Assembly (NCBI GenBank): GCA_024236415.1
Contig: JACKKN010000022.1
Span: 1 to 52,541, forward strand
Origin: Hyphomicrobiales bacterium
GTDB taxonomy: Bacteria; Pseudomonadota; Alphaproteobacteria; Rhodospirillales; JACKKN01
DNA length: 52,541 nt
Direction of reading: 5' to 3'
The stretch's first letter is position 1; every line of letters starts with the position of its first letter. This document shows, piece after piece, positions 41,629 through 50,986 of this stretch. The notes under the pieces are model-generated. The model was given only the letters and a program-made list of their open reading frames with translations, did not search any database and was not told the origin of the DNA. The position numbers were made by a program, and so were the translations under genes.

Positions 41629-42720
41629 ATGATCAAGAAGCCGAGTTCTCTCCACCTGGACCGCCGCCAGTTCCTGAACCGGATGGCCGCCGCCGGCGCC
41701 GGCGCCGCGGCCATGTCGGCCCTGGGCGGCCTGCCGGCCGAGGCCGCCGCCAGCGAGCTGCGGGTGCTGTTCGCCGGCGGCACCTGGCAGAAGTGGTTCT
41801 ACGACACCTTCTGCAAGGCGTTCGAGGAATCGAACGGGATCAAGATGATCTGGAAGACGGGCCTGGGCTTCGAGCCCCTGGTGATCGCCCAGCGCCGCCG
41901 GCCGCAGTGGGACCTGATCCACCAGAACCAGAACACGTCGAGCCAGCTCGGCGCCCTGGACGCGGTGATCGAATGGCAGGAAGAGAACATCCCCAACCTG
42001 AAGGACGTGCACCCGGCGTTCCGCTATCCGTACCTGGCCGGCAAGATCCACACCCCCTATGGCCTGGCCGTCAACACCAAGCGCATCAAGCGGCCGATCA
42101 CCAAGTGGGCGGACCTGTGGGACCCCGAGTTCGCCGGCAAGGTCGCGTTCCCGAAATGGGTGTGGATGGGCCAGGAGGTGTTCCACGCCATCAACCAGCT
42201 CAACGGCGGCACCCCCGACAACGTCGACCCGGGCATCGCCAAGATGAAGGAGCTGTACCAGACCAACAAGGCGCAGACCATCAACAACGTCGAGCACACC
42301 CACCAGATGCTGGTCGAGGAAGAGGTCTGGATCTGCCCGCACTTCGGCGCCCGCACCGAAAAGGCGGCCAAGGCCGGCGCCCCGGTGGAATTCGTGATCC
42401 CCGAGGAAGGCGGCCTCAGCTTCATCTACAACACCTCGATCATCAACAACCGGCCCAAGGACAGCATGGAGCTGGCGCACAAGCTGGTGAACGCCACCCT
42501 GGACCCGGACAGCCAGATCGCGTTCTCGCGCCTGACCGGCTATCCGCCGACCAACCGCAAGGCCATGGCCAACCTGCCGGCCGACATGAAGAACCTGGAA
42601 CTGTCCGACGCCGACCTGGAGAAGCTGGGCAAGATCCAGCGCAGCTTCGACTACATGGCCATGTTCGCCTATCGCGACCAGATCAAGTCGCGGTGGGACA
42701 AGGAGGTGATCGGCGGCTGA
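41629..42720 (+). CDS. ABC transporter substrate-binding protein, PotD-like, with Tat signal
   Basis: A 363-residue periplasmic protein (family 1/PotD-like). The signal peptide contains the twin-arginine motif DRRQFL at about residues 11-16, then MAAAGAGAAAMSALGG, with cleavage near AEA-AA, so it should be exported folded. The body begins ELRVLFAGGTWQKWFYDTFC and contains PKWVWMGQEVFHAINQL. It delivers its ligand to the following ATPase and permeases; polyamine-like or other amide compounds are possible. Confidence 0.9.
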   Translation: MIKKPSSLHLDRRQFLNRMAAAGAGAAAMSALGGLPAEAAASELRVLFAGGTWQKWFYDTFCKAFEESNGIKMIWKTGLGFEPLVIAQRRRPQWDLIHQNQNTSSQLGALDAVIEWQEENIPNLKDVHPAFRYPYLAGKIHTPYGLAVNTKRIKRPITKWADLWDPEFAGKVAFPKWVWMGQEVFHAINQLNGGTPDNVDPGIAKMKELYQTNKAQTINNVEHTHQMLVEEEVWICPHFGARTEKAAKAGAPVEFVIPEEGGLSFIYNTSIINNRPKDSMELAHKLVNATLDPDSQIAFSRLTGYPPTNRKAMANLPADMKNLELSDADLEKLGKIQRSFDYMAMFAYRDQIKSRWDKEVIGG

Positions 42721-42751
42721 CGCCGCCCACCTCGGCGCAAGGTCAAGCAGC

Positions 42752-43834
42752 GTGTCCCAGTCCGTCCTGCACCTGAGCGGGGTCGTCAAGCGCTTCGGCG
42801 AGACCCTGGCCGTCGGCCCGGTCGGGTTCGAGGTCCAGGAGGGTGAGTTCCTCACCCTCCTGGGCCCGTCCGGCTGCGGCAAGACCACCACCCTGCACAT
42901 CGTCGCCGGGCTGCTGTACCCCGACCAGGGCGAGGTGCGGCTGCGCGGGCGCGAGATCACGCGGCTCGACCCGCAGCACCGGGACATGGGCCTGGTGTTC
43001 CAGAACTACGCCCTGTTTCCCCACAAGACCGTGTTCGACAACGTCGCCTTCGGCCTGCGCATGCGCAAGGTGGCGGCCGGCGAGATCCGCGAGCGGGTGC
43101 TGCGCATGCTGGACGTGGTCGGCCTGCCCGGGGTCGAGAACCGCCAGCCGCACCAGTTGAGCGGCGGCCAGCGCCAGCGCGTGGCCCTGGCCCGGGCGCT
43201 GGTGATCGAGCCGTCGCTGCTGTTGCTGGACGAGCCCCTGTCCAACCTGGACGCGGTGCTGCGCAAGCGCATGCGGCTGGAGCTGCGCGACATCCAGCAG
43301 CGCCTGGGCATCGCCACCATCTTCGTCACCCACGACCAGGACGAGGCGTTCGAGATGTCCGACCGGGTGATCCTGATGAACGTCGGCCACATCGAGCAGG
43401 TGGCCACGCCCGAGGAGCTGTACGACAACCCCACGTCCCGCTTCGCCGCCGAGTTCATCGGCGAGGTCAACCTGATCGACGGCACCGTGGCCGGCGTGGA
43501 CGGCGGCGCCGCCCAGGTGCAGTCGGCCATCGGCGGGCGGTACCGGGCGCGCGGCGACCTGGCGTCGGTGCGGGCGGGCGACGAGGTGCTGCTGATGGTC
43601 CGGCCCGAGCGGGTCGAGATCGAGCCCGACGCCGCCGCCGCCGACGGCCTGGTCCCGGCCACGGTCGCCAAGCGGGTGTTCTCGGGCGACCTCTTGATCT
43701 TCACCCTGCGCACGGCGGACGGCACCGAATTGACGGCCTCCAAGCCGAGCACGCAGCGCTACCGCGCCATCGCCCCCGATTCGTCGGTCTGGATCGACCT
43801 GGGCGAATGCCGGCTGCTGCCCCGGGGGGCCTAG
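42752..43834 (+). CDS. ABC transporter ATP-binding protein, PotA-like
   Basis: A 360-residue ATPase: Walker A GPSGCGKTT (about residues 39-46), signature LSGGQRQRVALARAL, Walker B LLLLDEPLSNLDA, and the H-loop in THDQDEA. A C-terminal TOBE-like domain (residues 240-360) is present, as in PotA. The start is a GTG at 42752, 31 bases after the binding-protein stop. Confidence 0.9.
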   Translation: MSQSVLHLSGVVKRFGETLAVGPVGFEVQEGEFLTLLGPSGCGKTTTLHIVAGLLYPDQGEVRLRGREITRLDPQHRDMGLVFQNYALFPHKTVFDNVAFGLRMRKVAAGEIRERVLRMLDVVGLPGVENRQPHQLSGGQRQRVALARALVIEPSLLLLDEPLSNLDAVLRKRMRLELRDIQQRLGIATIFVTHDQDEAFEMSDRVILMNVGHIEQVATPEELYDNPTSRFAAEFIGEVNLIDGTVAGVDGGAAQVQSAIGGRYRARGDLASVRAGDEVLLMVRPERVEIEPDAAAADGLVPATVAKRVFSGDLLIFTLRTADGTELTASKPSTQRYRAIAPDSSVWIDLGECRLLPRGA

Positions 43835-43835
43835 C

Positions 43836-44684
43836 ATGCGCGCCGGCGGCGGACTCTTCGCGGCGGCCCTGTTCACCCCCATCACGGTGGTGTACCTGGT
43901 GTTCCTGCTGGCGCCGATCGGCTTCTTCCTGATGATGAGCGTGTTCCGCTACTCGCCCATGGAGCTGTGGCAGCCGGCCTTCACGGCCGACAACTTCGTG
44001 CGCCTGCTGAGCGAGGAGCACTACCGCGTCATCATCTTCCGCACCCTCGAGATCGCCGCCCTGACCACGGTGTTCAGCCTGATGCTGGGCTTTCCCCTGG
44101 CCTACTTCCTGGCCCGCACCGGCAGCATCTGGCGCGGCGTGCTGATGTTCCTGGTCATCGCGCCGCTGATGACCGGGGTGATCGTGCGCACCTATGGCTG
44201 GATCGTGCTGCTGGGGTCCGAGGGCACGGTCAACGTGGTCCTGATGTGGCTGGGCGTGATCGACGAGCCGGTCAAGATCCTGGAGACCCAGGTCGCAGTG
44301 CTGGTCGCCCTGGTGCACATCCTGATGCCGTACATGGTGTTCCCCCTGTTCTCGTCCCTGGCCAGCCAGGACCCGGACGTGGAGCGCGCCGCCGCCACCC
44401 TGGGCGCCGGCCGCTGGCGCATCTTCTTCGAGGTGACCCTGCCGCTCAGCCGCGCCGGCATCCTGATGGGCTCGGCGCTGGTGTTCACCCTGACCGCCGG
44501 GGCCGTGGTGACGCCGGCCCTGCTGGGCGGCTCCAAGGTGCAGATGCTGGGCCAGACCATCTACGACCTGGTGCTGTCGACGCTGAACTGGCCGTTCGCC
44601 TCGGCGGTGGCCTTCGTGCTGGTGTTCTGCCAGTTCAGCATCATCTTCCTGTACCTCAAGGGAGGACGGCGCCGTGTCGGCTAA
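43836..44684 (+). CDS. ABC transporter permease, PotB-like
   Basis: A 282-residue inner membrane permease with about six helices and the EAA coupling loop ERAAATLGAGRWRIFFEVTLPL. It begins directly after the ATPase stop and its end overlaps the next permease by 11 bases, so the components are made together. Confidence 0.9.
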   Translation: MRAGGGLFAAALFTPITVVYLVFLLAPIGFFLMMSVFRYSPMELWQPAFTADNFVRLLSEEHYRVIIFRTLEIAALTTVFSLMLGFPLAYFLARTGSIWRGVLMFLVIAPLMTGVIVRTYGWIVLLGSEGTVNVVLMWLGVIDEPVKILETQVAVLVALVHILMPYMVFPLFSSLASQDPDVERAAATLGAGRWRIFFEVTLPLSRAGILMGSALVFTLTAGAVVTPALLGGSKVQMLGQTIYDLVLSTLNWPFASAVAFVLVFCQFSIIFLYLKGGRRRVG

Positions 44685-45510
44685 GCCCACCTCCGCGCCC
44701 TCGGCCCGGTACCTGAACGCCTCCTCGGCGGTGGCGCGGTACGGCATGGGCGTGCTGATCACCGCGATCTACGTGTTCCTGCTGGCGCCCGTGGTCATCA
44801 TCGTGTTCACGTCGTTCAACCCGACCGAATCCAACACCTTCCCGCCGACCGGCTTCTCCCTGCGCTGGTACGGCGCCTTCCTCGAATCGTCCAGCTTCAT
44901 CGAGGCGTTCAAGTTCAGCGTCTGGCTGGGCGCCATCGCCGCCGTCGGCGCCACCACGATCGGGTTCCTGTCGTCCTACGCCATCGTCCGGTTCCTGGGC
45001 CGGCGCCGCGAGGCCGGCCAGTCCCTGGCCCTGCTGCCGGTCATGATCCCGCACATCCTGATCAGCATCTCGCTGCTGCTGGCGCTGACCATCGTGCCGT
45101 TCCCCGAGCTGGGCGGCCTGATCGTCGGCCACGTCATCATCTGCCTGCCGTTCACCATCGCCGGCATCACCGCCAGCCTGGAGGGGGTGGACGAGCAACT
45201 GGAGCTGGCGGCCATGACCCTCGGCGCGTCGCGCCTGCGCACCCTGTGGGAGGTGGTCATCCCGCTGATCGCGCCGGGGCTGCTGTCGGCGCTGATCTTC
45301 GCCTTCATCGTCTCGTTCGGCGACGTCTACATCGCGCTGTTCCTGTCGGGGCCGGGGCGCACCACGCTGCCGATCGAGATCTTCTCGTACATGCAGTGGG
45401 AGAGCACGCCCGTGGTGGCGGCCATCACCACGGTGCAGATCATGCTGATCGTCACGCTGGGCCTGGTGGTCGAGCGGCTGGTCGGCCTGCGCAAGATCAT
45501 GCGGGTCTGA
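44674..45510 (+). CDS. ABC transporter permease, PotC-like
   Basis: A 278-residue permease with six helices and the coupling loop ELAAMTLGASRLRTLWEVVIPL. The GTG start at 44674 lies inside the end of the PotB-like gene. It completes the importer. Confidence 0.9.
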   Translation: MSAKPTSAPSARYLNASSAVARYGMGVLITAIYVFLLAPVVIIVFTSFNPTESNTFPPTGFSLRWYGAFLESSSFIEAFKFSVWLGAIAAVGATTIGFLSSYAIVRFLGRRREAGQSLALLPVMIPHILISISLLLALTIVPFPELGGLIVGHVIICLPFTIAGITASLEGVDEQLELAAMTLGASRLRTLWEVVIPLIAPGLLSALIFAFIVSFGDVYIALFLSGPGRTTLPIEIFSYMQWESTPVVAAITTVQIMLIVTLGLVVERLVGLRKIMRV

Positions 45511-45567
45511 CCCGCGGTAAATGGGCCCGGGGTACATGGGCCGAGGTACATGGGAGGGAGCTGGGAC

Positions 45568-46548
45568 ATGGAAGAAATCAGAGTCGGCAGTGCGGTTTCG
45601 ACCGCGGCCGGGGTCAGCACCGGCGAGCTGCGCACGGGCGACATGCCCGACGGCGCGCCCATCACCATTCCGGTGGTGATCCTGCGCGGCGAGACGGACG
45701 GGCCGACCCTGTGGCTGAACGGCTGCGTCCACGGCGACGAGCTGTGCGGCACCTACATCATCCACGAGGTCCTGCGCACGGTGGCGCCCGGCGACCTGAC
45801 GGGCACCATCGTCGCCATGCCCCTGCTGAACGTCACGGCGTCGCAGAAGGTGCAGCGCATGAGCCCGTTCGAGCTGTTCGGCAACGGCGACCTGAACCGC
45901 TGCTTCCCCGGCGACCCGGGGGGCCTGACGACCCAGCAGATGGCCCACCACATCTATGGGCCGCTGAAGCAGTACGCCGACTTCCTGATCGATTTCCACA
46001 CCGCCCTGACCATCGACGTGCGCTGGGCCCTGTACGCCGACGCCCCCGGCGAGGTCGGCCGCAAGGCCGCCGGCATCGCCAAGGCGTTCGGGTACAAGAG
46101 CACCCTGCCGGCGCCCATCGACATCCTGGGCGGGTCGGCGATGATGACCGCGGCCCGCGACGGCATTCCCAGCTTCATCGTCGAGGCCGGCGGCATGGGC
46201 GCGGCCTTCGACCGCGCCGTGGTCGAGGACGCCGCCGAACGCCTGCGCAACGTCATGCGCCACCTGGGCATGCTGCAGGGCGCCGTCACCGACTATGGCG
46301 CGCAGTACGGCTTTTCCAACTTCGCCTGGGTCAACTCGACCCGCGGCGGGCTGTTCGAGAACTACGTCAAGTGCGGCGACCGGCTGGAAGTGGGGACCAA
46401 GCTGGGCCGCTATTTCGACGTGTTCGGCGACGTGGTCGAGGAGCCGGAAAGCCCCTGCGCCGGCATCGTCCTGGCCATCAACAACGGGCCGGTGATGCCG
46501 ACCGGCGTGGTCCTGGTCCACATCGGCCTCGACCCCCAGAACGTTTGA
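45568..46548 (+). CDS. M14 zinc deacylase, AstE/AspA family (paralogue 1)
   Basis: A 326-residue zinc-dependent deacylase of the succinylglutamate desuccinylase/aspartoacylase family. Zinc ligands His55 and Glu58 lie in NGCVHGDELCG, the third ligand His in DFHTALT; substrate Arg in DLNRCFPG and a catalytic Glu in IVEAGG are present. It would cleave an acyl group from an amino compound. The ATG at 45568 (MEEIRVGS) matches paralogue 2 (MKQITIGS) in position. It is the first of two close copies. Confidence 0.88.
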   Translation: MEEIRVGSAVSTAAGVSTGELRTGDMPDGAPITIPVVILRGETDGPTLWLNGCVHGDELCGTYIIHEVLRTVAPGDLTGTIVAMPLLNVTASQKVQRMSPFELFGNGDLNRCFPGDPGGLTTQQMAHHIYGPLKQYADFLIDFHTALTIDVRWALYADAPGEVGRKAAGIAKAFGYKSTLPAPIDILGGSAMMTAARDGIPSFIVEAGGMGAAFDRAVVEDAAERLRNVMRHLGMLQGAVTDYGAQYGFSNFAWVNSTRGGLFENYVKCGDRLEVGTKLGRYFDVFGDVVEEPESPCAGIVLAINNGPVMPTGVVLVHIGLDPQNV

Positions 46549-46576
46549 CGGCGGCGGCGCAACACGGGAGGCGGAC

Positions 46577-47557
46577 ATGAAACAGATCACGATCGGGTCG
46601 GCGACGGCGAAACCGGGCGCCATCGTCAAGGGCCAACTGAAGACCGGCGATTTCCCCGACGGGCGGCCGGTGGAGATCCCCGTCGTCATCGCCCAGGGCA
46701 CCGGCGACGGGCCGACCCTGTGGCTGCACGGCTGCGTGCACGGCAACGAATACTGCGGCACCTTCATCATCCACGAGCTGCTGCGCACCCTGGACCCGGC
46801 GCAACTGGCCGGCACCGTGGTGGCGCTGCCGATCCTCAACATCAACGCCTTCCGCCGCATGCAGCGCATGAGCCCGTTCGAGGGCTATGGCGGCGGCGAC
46901 CTGAACCGCTGCTTCCCCGGCGACCCCAACGGCTCGCTGACCCAGCAGATGGCGCACGCGATCTATGCCAACCTGAAGCAGCACGCCGACGCCCTGGTCG
47001 ACTTCCACACCGCCATGACGCCGGACGTGCGCTGGGCGCTGTACGCCGACGCGCCGGGCGACGTGGGCAAGCAGTCCGAGGGCATCGCCCGCGCCTTCGG
47101 CTACAACAGCACCCTGCCGGCGCCCATGGACATCCTGGCCGGCTCGGCCATGATGACGGCGGCCAAGGACGGCATCCCCGCCTACATCGTCGAGGCCGGC
47201 GGCAAGGGCGCCGGGTTCGACCGCGCCACGGTCGAGGATGGCTGTGAACGCCTGCGCAACGTGATGCGCCACCTGGGCATGCTGCATGGCGCGGTCACCG
47301 ACCACGGCCCGCTGACCTACTTCTCGAACTTCGCCTGGGTCATGTCGACCCGGGGCGGGCTGTTCCAGCGCGCGGTGCGTTGCGGCGACCGGCTGCAGGA
47401 GGGCACCGTGCTGGGCCAGTACTACGACCTGTACGGCAACCCCGACGGCGAGGCGATCAGCCCCCACGCCGGGGTGGTCCTGGCCATCCACGCCGGGCCC
47501 CTGATGGCCAACGGCGAGACCCTGGTGCACATCGGCCTCGACCCGAGGAGCGTCTGA
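46577..47557 (+). CDS. M14 zinc deacylase, AstE/AspA family (paralogue 2)
   Basis: A 326-residue close paralogue of the previous gene, with His55/Glu58 in HGCVHGNEYCG, DLNRCFPG, DFHTAMT and IVEAGG all conserved, and long identical stretches (RMSPFEG, LRNVMRHLGML). The pair clearly results from tandem duplication. It begins 28 bases after paralogue 1 and ends one base before the amidohydrolase. Confidence 0.88.
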   Translation: MKQITIGSATAKPGAIVKGQLKTGDFPDGRPVEIPVVIAQGTGDGPTLWLHGCVHGNEYCGTFIIHELLRTLDPAQLAGTVVALPILNINAFRRMQRMSPFEGYGGGDLNRCFPGDPNGSLTQQMAHAIYANLKQHADALVDFHTAMTPDVRWALYADAPGDVGKQSEGIARAFGYNSTLPAPMDILAGSAMMTAAKDGIPAYIVEAGGKGAGFDRATVEDGCERLRNVMRHLGMLHGAVTDHGPLTYFSNFAWVMSTRGGLFQRAVRCGDRLQEGTVLGQYYDLYGNPDGEAISPHAGVVLAIHAGPLMANGETLVHIGLDPRSV

Positions 47558-47558
47558 C

Positions 47559-48815
47559 GTGGCCGCGGCCACGGCGATCACCGGCGGCCGGCTGATCGAC
47601 GGCACCGGCGCCGAGCCGGTGGACGACGGCCTGGTCCTGATCGAGGGCGCGCACATCGCCTATGCCGGGCCGCGCCAGGGCCGCGACATCCCGGCCGGCG
47701 CCCGCACCGTCGACGCCGCCGGGGCCACGGTGATGCCGGGGCTGATGGACGTGCACGTGCACATCTCGCTCAGCGCGCCCAGCGACCTGGTCAAGGAGCT
47801 GATCGCCCGGCCGGTGGGCGAGGTGGCCTTCGAGGTGGCGCAGAACCTGACCCAGACGGTGGCCGCCGGGGTGACCACGATCCGCACCGTCAGCGACCTG
47901 GCGCACCTGGACATCGCCGCGCGCAACGCCATCCGGAACGGCAAGCTGGTGGGCCCGCGCCTGCACCCCTGCGGCAGGGGGCTGACCGCCACCGGCGGCC
48001 ACGGCGAGCTGATGCCCTGCTGGCTGTGCCAGTCCCACGGCGACATCTGCGAGGTGGTGGACGGGGTCGAGGCGGTGCGCGCCGCCATCCGCCGCCAGGC
48101 CCGCGCCGGGGCGACCTGGATCAAGCTGTTCCAGACCGGCGGCGTGATCGACCCGCACGGCCGCATCGACGCCGAGGAGTTCGCCCCCGACGAATTCGAC
48201 ATCGCCATGCAGACGGCGCACATGATGGCCCTGCCGGTGGCCGTGCACGCCCACAACAAGACCGCCATCCTGCGCTGCATCGCCGGCGGCGTGCGGTCGA
48301 TCGAGCACGGCATGCACTTCGACGCCGAATGCGCCGAGGCGGCGCGCGGCACCGACACCTATTTCGTGCCGACGCTGACCGTCATGGACCGCATCATCAA
48401 GCACGGCACCCAGGCCGGCCTGGCCGACTACATGATCGACAACGTGCGCCAGCGCACCACCCAGCACCACGAGTTCGTGCGCCACGCCTATGGCATCGGG
48501 GTCAACCTGGCCTGCGGCACCGACGCCGGCTCGCTGCTGACTCCGCACGGCTCGGCCGGGCGCGAGGTGGCGCAGTTCGTCGCCTGCGGCCTGACCCCGG
48601 TGCAGGCGATCCAGATCGCGACCCAGAACACCGCCCGCATGCTGGGGGTGGAGGACGAGGTCGGCTCGCTGCAGGCCGGCCGCCTGGCCGACGTGATCGT
48701 GGTCGAGGGCGACGTGACGGCCCGGGTCGAGAACCTGGAGGTGGCCGGCAACATGCGCCACGTGCTGATCGGCGGCCGCCCGGTGGCCGCCGAGGGCCGC
48801 GCCCTGATGCATTGA
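47559..48815 (+). CDS. Metal-dependent amidohydrolase
   Basis: A 418-residue enzyme of the imidazolonepropionase/dipeptidase-like amidohydrolase branch. Metal ligands are seen in VHVHIS, the likely carboxylated Lys in WIKLFQTGG, then VAVHAH, SIEHG and the catalytic Asp in CGTDAGSLLT. Such enzymes open cyclic amides or cleave N-acyl or peptide bonds. It starts with a GTG one base after paralogue 2 and is translationally linked with the deacylases. Confidence 0.88.
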   Translation: MAAATAITGGRLIDGTGAEPVDDGLVLIEGAHIAYAGPRQGRDIPAGARTVDAAGATVMPGLMDVHVHISLSAPSDLVKELIARPVGEVAFEVAQNLTQTVAAGVTTIRTVSDLAHLDIAARNAIRNGKLVGPRLHPCGRGLTATGGHGELMPCWLCQSHGDICEVVDGVEAVRAAIRRQARAGATWIKLFQTGGVIDPHGRIDAEEFAPDEFDIAMQTAHMMALPVAVHAHNKTAILRCIAGGVRSIEHGMHFDAECAEAARGTDTYFVPTLTVMDRIIKHGTQAGLADYMIDNVRQRTTQHHEFVRHAYGIGVNLACGTDAGSLLTPHGSAGREVAQFVACGLTPVQAIQIATQNTARMLGVEDEVGSLQAGRLADVIVVEGDVTARVENLEVAGNMRHVLIGGRPVAAEGRALMH

Positions 48816-48847
48816 CGGCGGGACAACATTCGGAAGGGAGACGCGAG

Positions 48848-49837
48848 ATGGCGGGAAGGAAATCGGTCACGGTCGGCACGGCGCGGTCCAAGCCCGGCGC
48901 CTGGGCCACGGGCACGCTCCGGCTGGGCGACTACCCCGACGGCCCCATCACCACCCCGATCAACATCCTGTCGGGGGCCGAACCGGGGCCGGTGCTGTGG
49001 GTCCAGGCCGCCATCCACGGCGCCGAGATCGTCGGCGCGGTGGCCATGCTGCGCCTGTTCCAGAAGATCGACACGGCGCGCATGAAGGGGCACATCGTCG
49101 GCATCATGGCCACCAACGCCACCGCCTTCCGCGCCCAGAAGCGCCTGACTCCCTATGACGGCGAGAACCTGAACCGCCTGTTCCCGGGCATGCCGGCGGG
49201 GCCGCATTCGCGGCAGACGGCGGACGTGCTGTTCCGCACCGCCACCGGGGTCGCCGACGCCATGATGGACATCCACTCGGGCGGCCTCGAGGCGGTGGTG
49301 CCGTTCTATGGCCTGTATTACGACGACGGCAGCGCCGCCTCGAACGAGGCGCGGCGGCTGGCCGAATCGGTGGGGTCCGAGGTCGTCTGGGCGTCGCGCG
49401 ACGCCTGGCTGGACGGGGCCATGTACGTCAACTTCACCCGCGCCGGCAAGCCGGGGGTGATCGTCGAGTGCGGCGGCGGCGGCTGGCTGATGGAAGAGCA
49501 CGTGGCCAACGTGACCGGCGCCATCGAGGGCGTGGCCAAGGCCATGGGAATCCTGCCGGGCCGGCCGCCGCGGCGCAAGTCCTACACCGTGGTGCAGGAC
49601 TGCGACCTGGTGTTCAACACCGCCGGCGGCTTCTTCATGCCCACGGTCGAGGTCGGCGCCATCGTCGCCAAGGGCGCGGTCATCGGCCGGGTGATGAACG
49701 CCCACGGCCAGATCGTCGAGGAGGTCCGCTGCCCCAAGGGCCCGGCCTACCTGGCGGCCCTGGGCAAGCCCTATGCGCCGATCCACTCGGGCGCCATGGT
49801 CGCCGAGTGCATCGGCGTGGTCTCGACGGCGGAATAG
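48848..49837 (+). CDS. M14 zinc deacylase, AstE/AspA family (paralogue 3, diverged)
   Basis: A 329-residue member of the same deacylase family but only distantly similar to paralogues 1 and 2. The zinc motif is His57/Glu60 in AAIHGAEIVG, with the third ligand in DIHSGG, Arg in NLNRLFPG and Glu in IVECGG. It has a longer C-terminal domain with HSGAMVAECIGVV. AGGGAG precedes the ATG at 48848. It ends the operon. Confidence 0.86.
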   Translation: MAGRKSVTVGTARSKPGAWATGTLRLGDYPDGPITTPINILSGAEPGPVLWVQAAIHGAEIVGAVAMLRLFQKIDTARMKGHIVGIMATNATAFRAQKRLTPYDGENLNRLFPGMPAGPHSRQTADVLFRTATGVADAMMDIHSGGLEAVVPFYGLYYDDGSAASNEARRLAESVGSEVVWASRDAWLDGAMYVNFTRAGKPGVIVECGGGGWLMEEHVANVTGAIEGVAKAMGILPGRPPRRKSYTVVQDCDLVFNTAGGFFMPTVEVGAIVAKGAVIGRVMNAHGQIVEEVRCPKGPAYLAALGKPYAPIHSGAMVAECIGVVSTAE

Positions 49838-49864
49838 TTCGTTCCGACGGTCGCGGCGGCGGCC

Positions 49865-50692
49865 TCAGGCCGCCGCCTTGTCCTGGTCCGCCGGGATCAT
49901 CACGTCGCGGTAGGCGTGCCAGGTGGCGTGGCCGATCAGCGGGAAGGTGATGGCCAGGCCGACGAACACGGGCAGCAGGCCGGCGGTCATGATCACCACG
50001 ATCAGCGGCGCCCACAGCAGCATGGCGCGGCGGTTGCGCCAGACCGCGTAGACCGAGGTCAGCATGGACGGGATCAGGACCGTCTTGCGGTCCACCATCA
50101 GCGGCATGGCGAAGGCGCAGGCGAAGAAGATCACCAGCGCGAACAGGCTGCCCAGCACGGTGATGGAGATGCCGAAATACACCCCTTCGATGGAGATGGC
50201 GCGCTTCAGGATGATCACCCAGTCGGGCATGACCCCGGGGAAGTTCAGGGCGAAGATGGTGAAGCTCAGCCGGATCCACACCTGCAGCATGAACACCAGC
50301 GTGATGCCCAGCGACATGATGGCGTAGGTGTTGCGCCGGTAGCCCAAGAAGGCGTCCTTCAGGCCGAACCGCTCGCCGGCGTGGATCTTGCGCGAGACCT
50401 CGTAGAACCCGACCCCCAGGGCCGGCCCCACCAGCAGGAAGCCCGAGATGGCCGGCAGCACCAGGTAGGGCATCTCCAGGAAGTAGAGGCCGAAGGAGCA
50501 GAACAGGCCGACCACCGTGAAGCAGGCGGCGTAGGTCGCGGAAACGGGCCAGGCCGTTTTCAGGTCCGACCACCCCGCCGCCATCCACTGCCAGACCCGG
50601 TCGGTGGGCACGTCGCGCACCCAGGCCATCTCGTCGACGATGTAGGTGCCCGGACGCGGGCCATCGGAAGCCGACTCGCTGTGTTCGGTCAC
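49865..50692 (-). CDS. DUF2189 family membrane protein
   Basis: A 275-residue integral membrane protein with about six helices after a soluble N-terminus of 45 residues. Family-type motifs include GFYEVSRKIHAGERFGLKDAF, RRNTYAIMSLG and a conserved C-terminal GHATWHAYRDVM. Function is unknown. It is convergent with the deacylase operon, and no terminator hairpin is obvious between them. Confidence 0.82.
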   Translation of the reverse strand: MTEHSESASDGPRPGTYIVDEMAWVRDVPTDRVWQWMAAGWSDLKTAWPVSATYAACFTVVGLFCSFGLYFLEMPYLVLPAISGFLLVGPALGVGFYEVSRKIHAGERFGLKDAFLGYRRNTYAIMSLGITLVFMLQVWIRLSFTIFALNFPGVMPDWVIILKRAISIEGVYFGISITVLGSLFALVIFFACAFAMPLMVDRKTVLIPSMLTSVYAVWRNRRAMLLWAPLIVVIMTAGLLPVFVGLAITFPLIGHATWHAYRDVMIPADQDKAAA

Positions 50693-50986
50693 GGCAATCC
50701 TCCCTGATACGGATCGTCTTGTGTCTTGTTGGCGCCTAGGGTGCCCTCACTTCCGCACCGAGACAAGGCCGGAATTCGCCCCGGCGGCGCGGAGGACATC
50801 CGATTCCCCGGCAGAACCCCTTTACTTGTTCTCGCGAAGTATTTTTTCGCTGGAAAACTATCCCGCCGACACTTGACGCAGTGCCAGTAATTGTCGGACG
50901 GCAAAGAAAGTATTTGTCACTCGTATACCTACAGATGATTCGGTAGAGTTATCGGCCGGGGGGAGCGGACGACCGGGAGTCGGCTG
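50693..50986. other. Intergenic region between divergent genes, 294 bases
   Basis: An AT-richer interval that must hold promoters for the DUF2189 gene and the binding protein. A small inverted repeat GCGAA-N7-TTCGC occurs near 50833-50850. No clear promoter pair, riboswitch or gene was found. Confidence 0.4.

Noticed and set aside
45515..45560. Repeated GTACATGGG motifs before the first M14 gene
   Set aside because: Only two or three short copies of about nine bases; they could arise by local slippage and no function is indicated.
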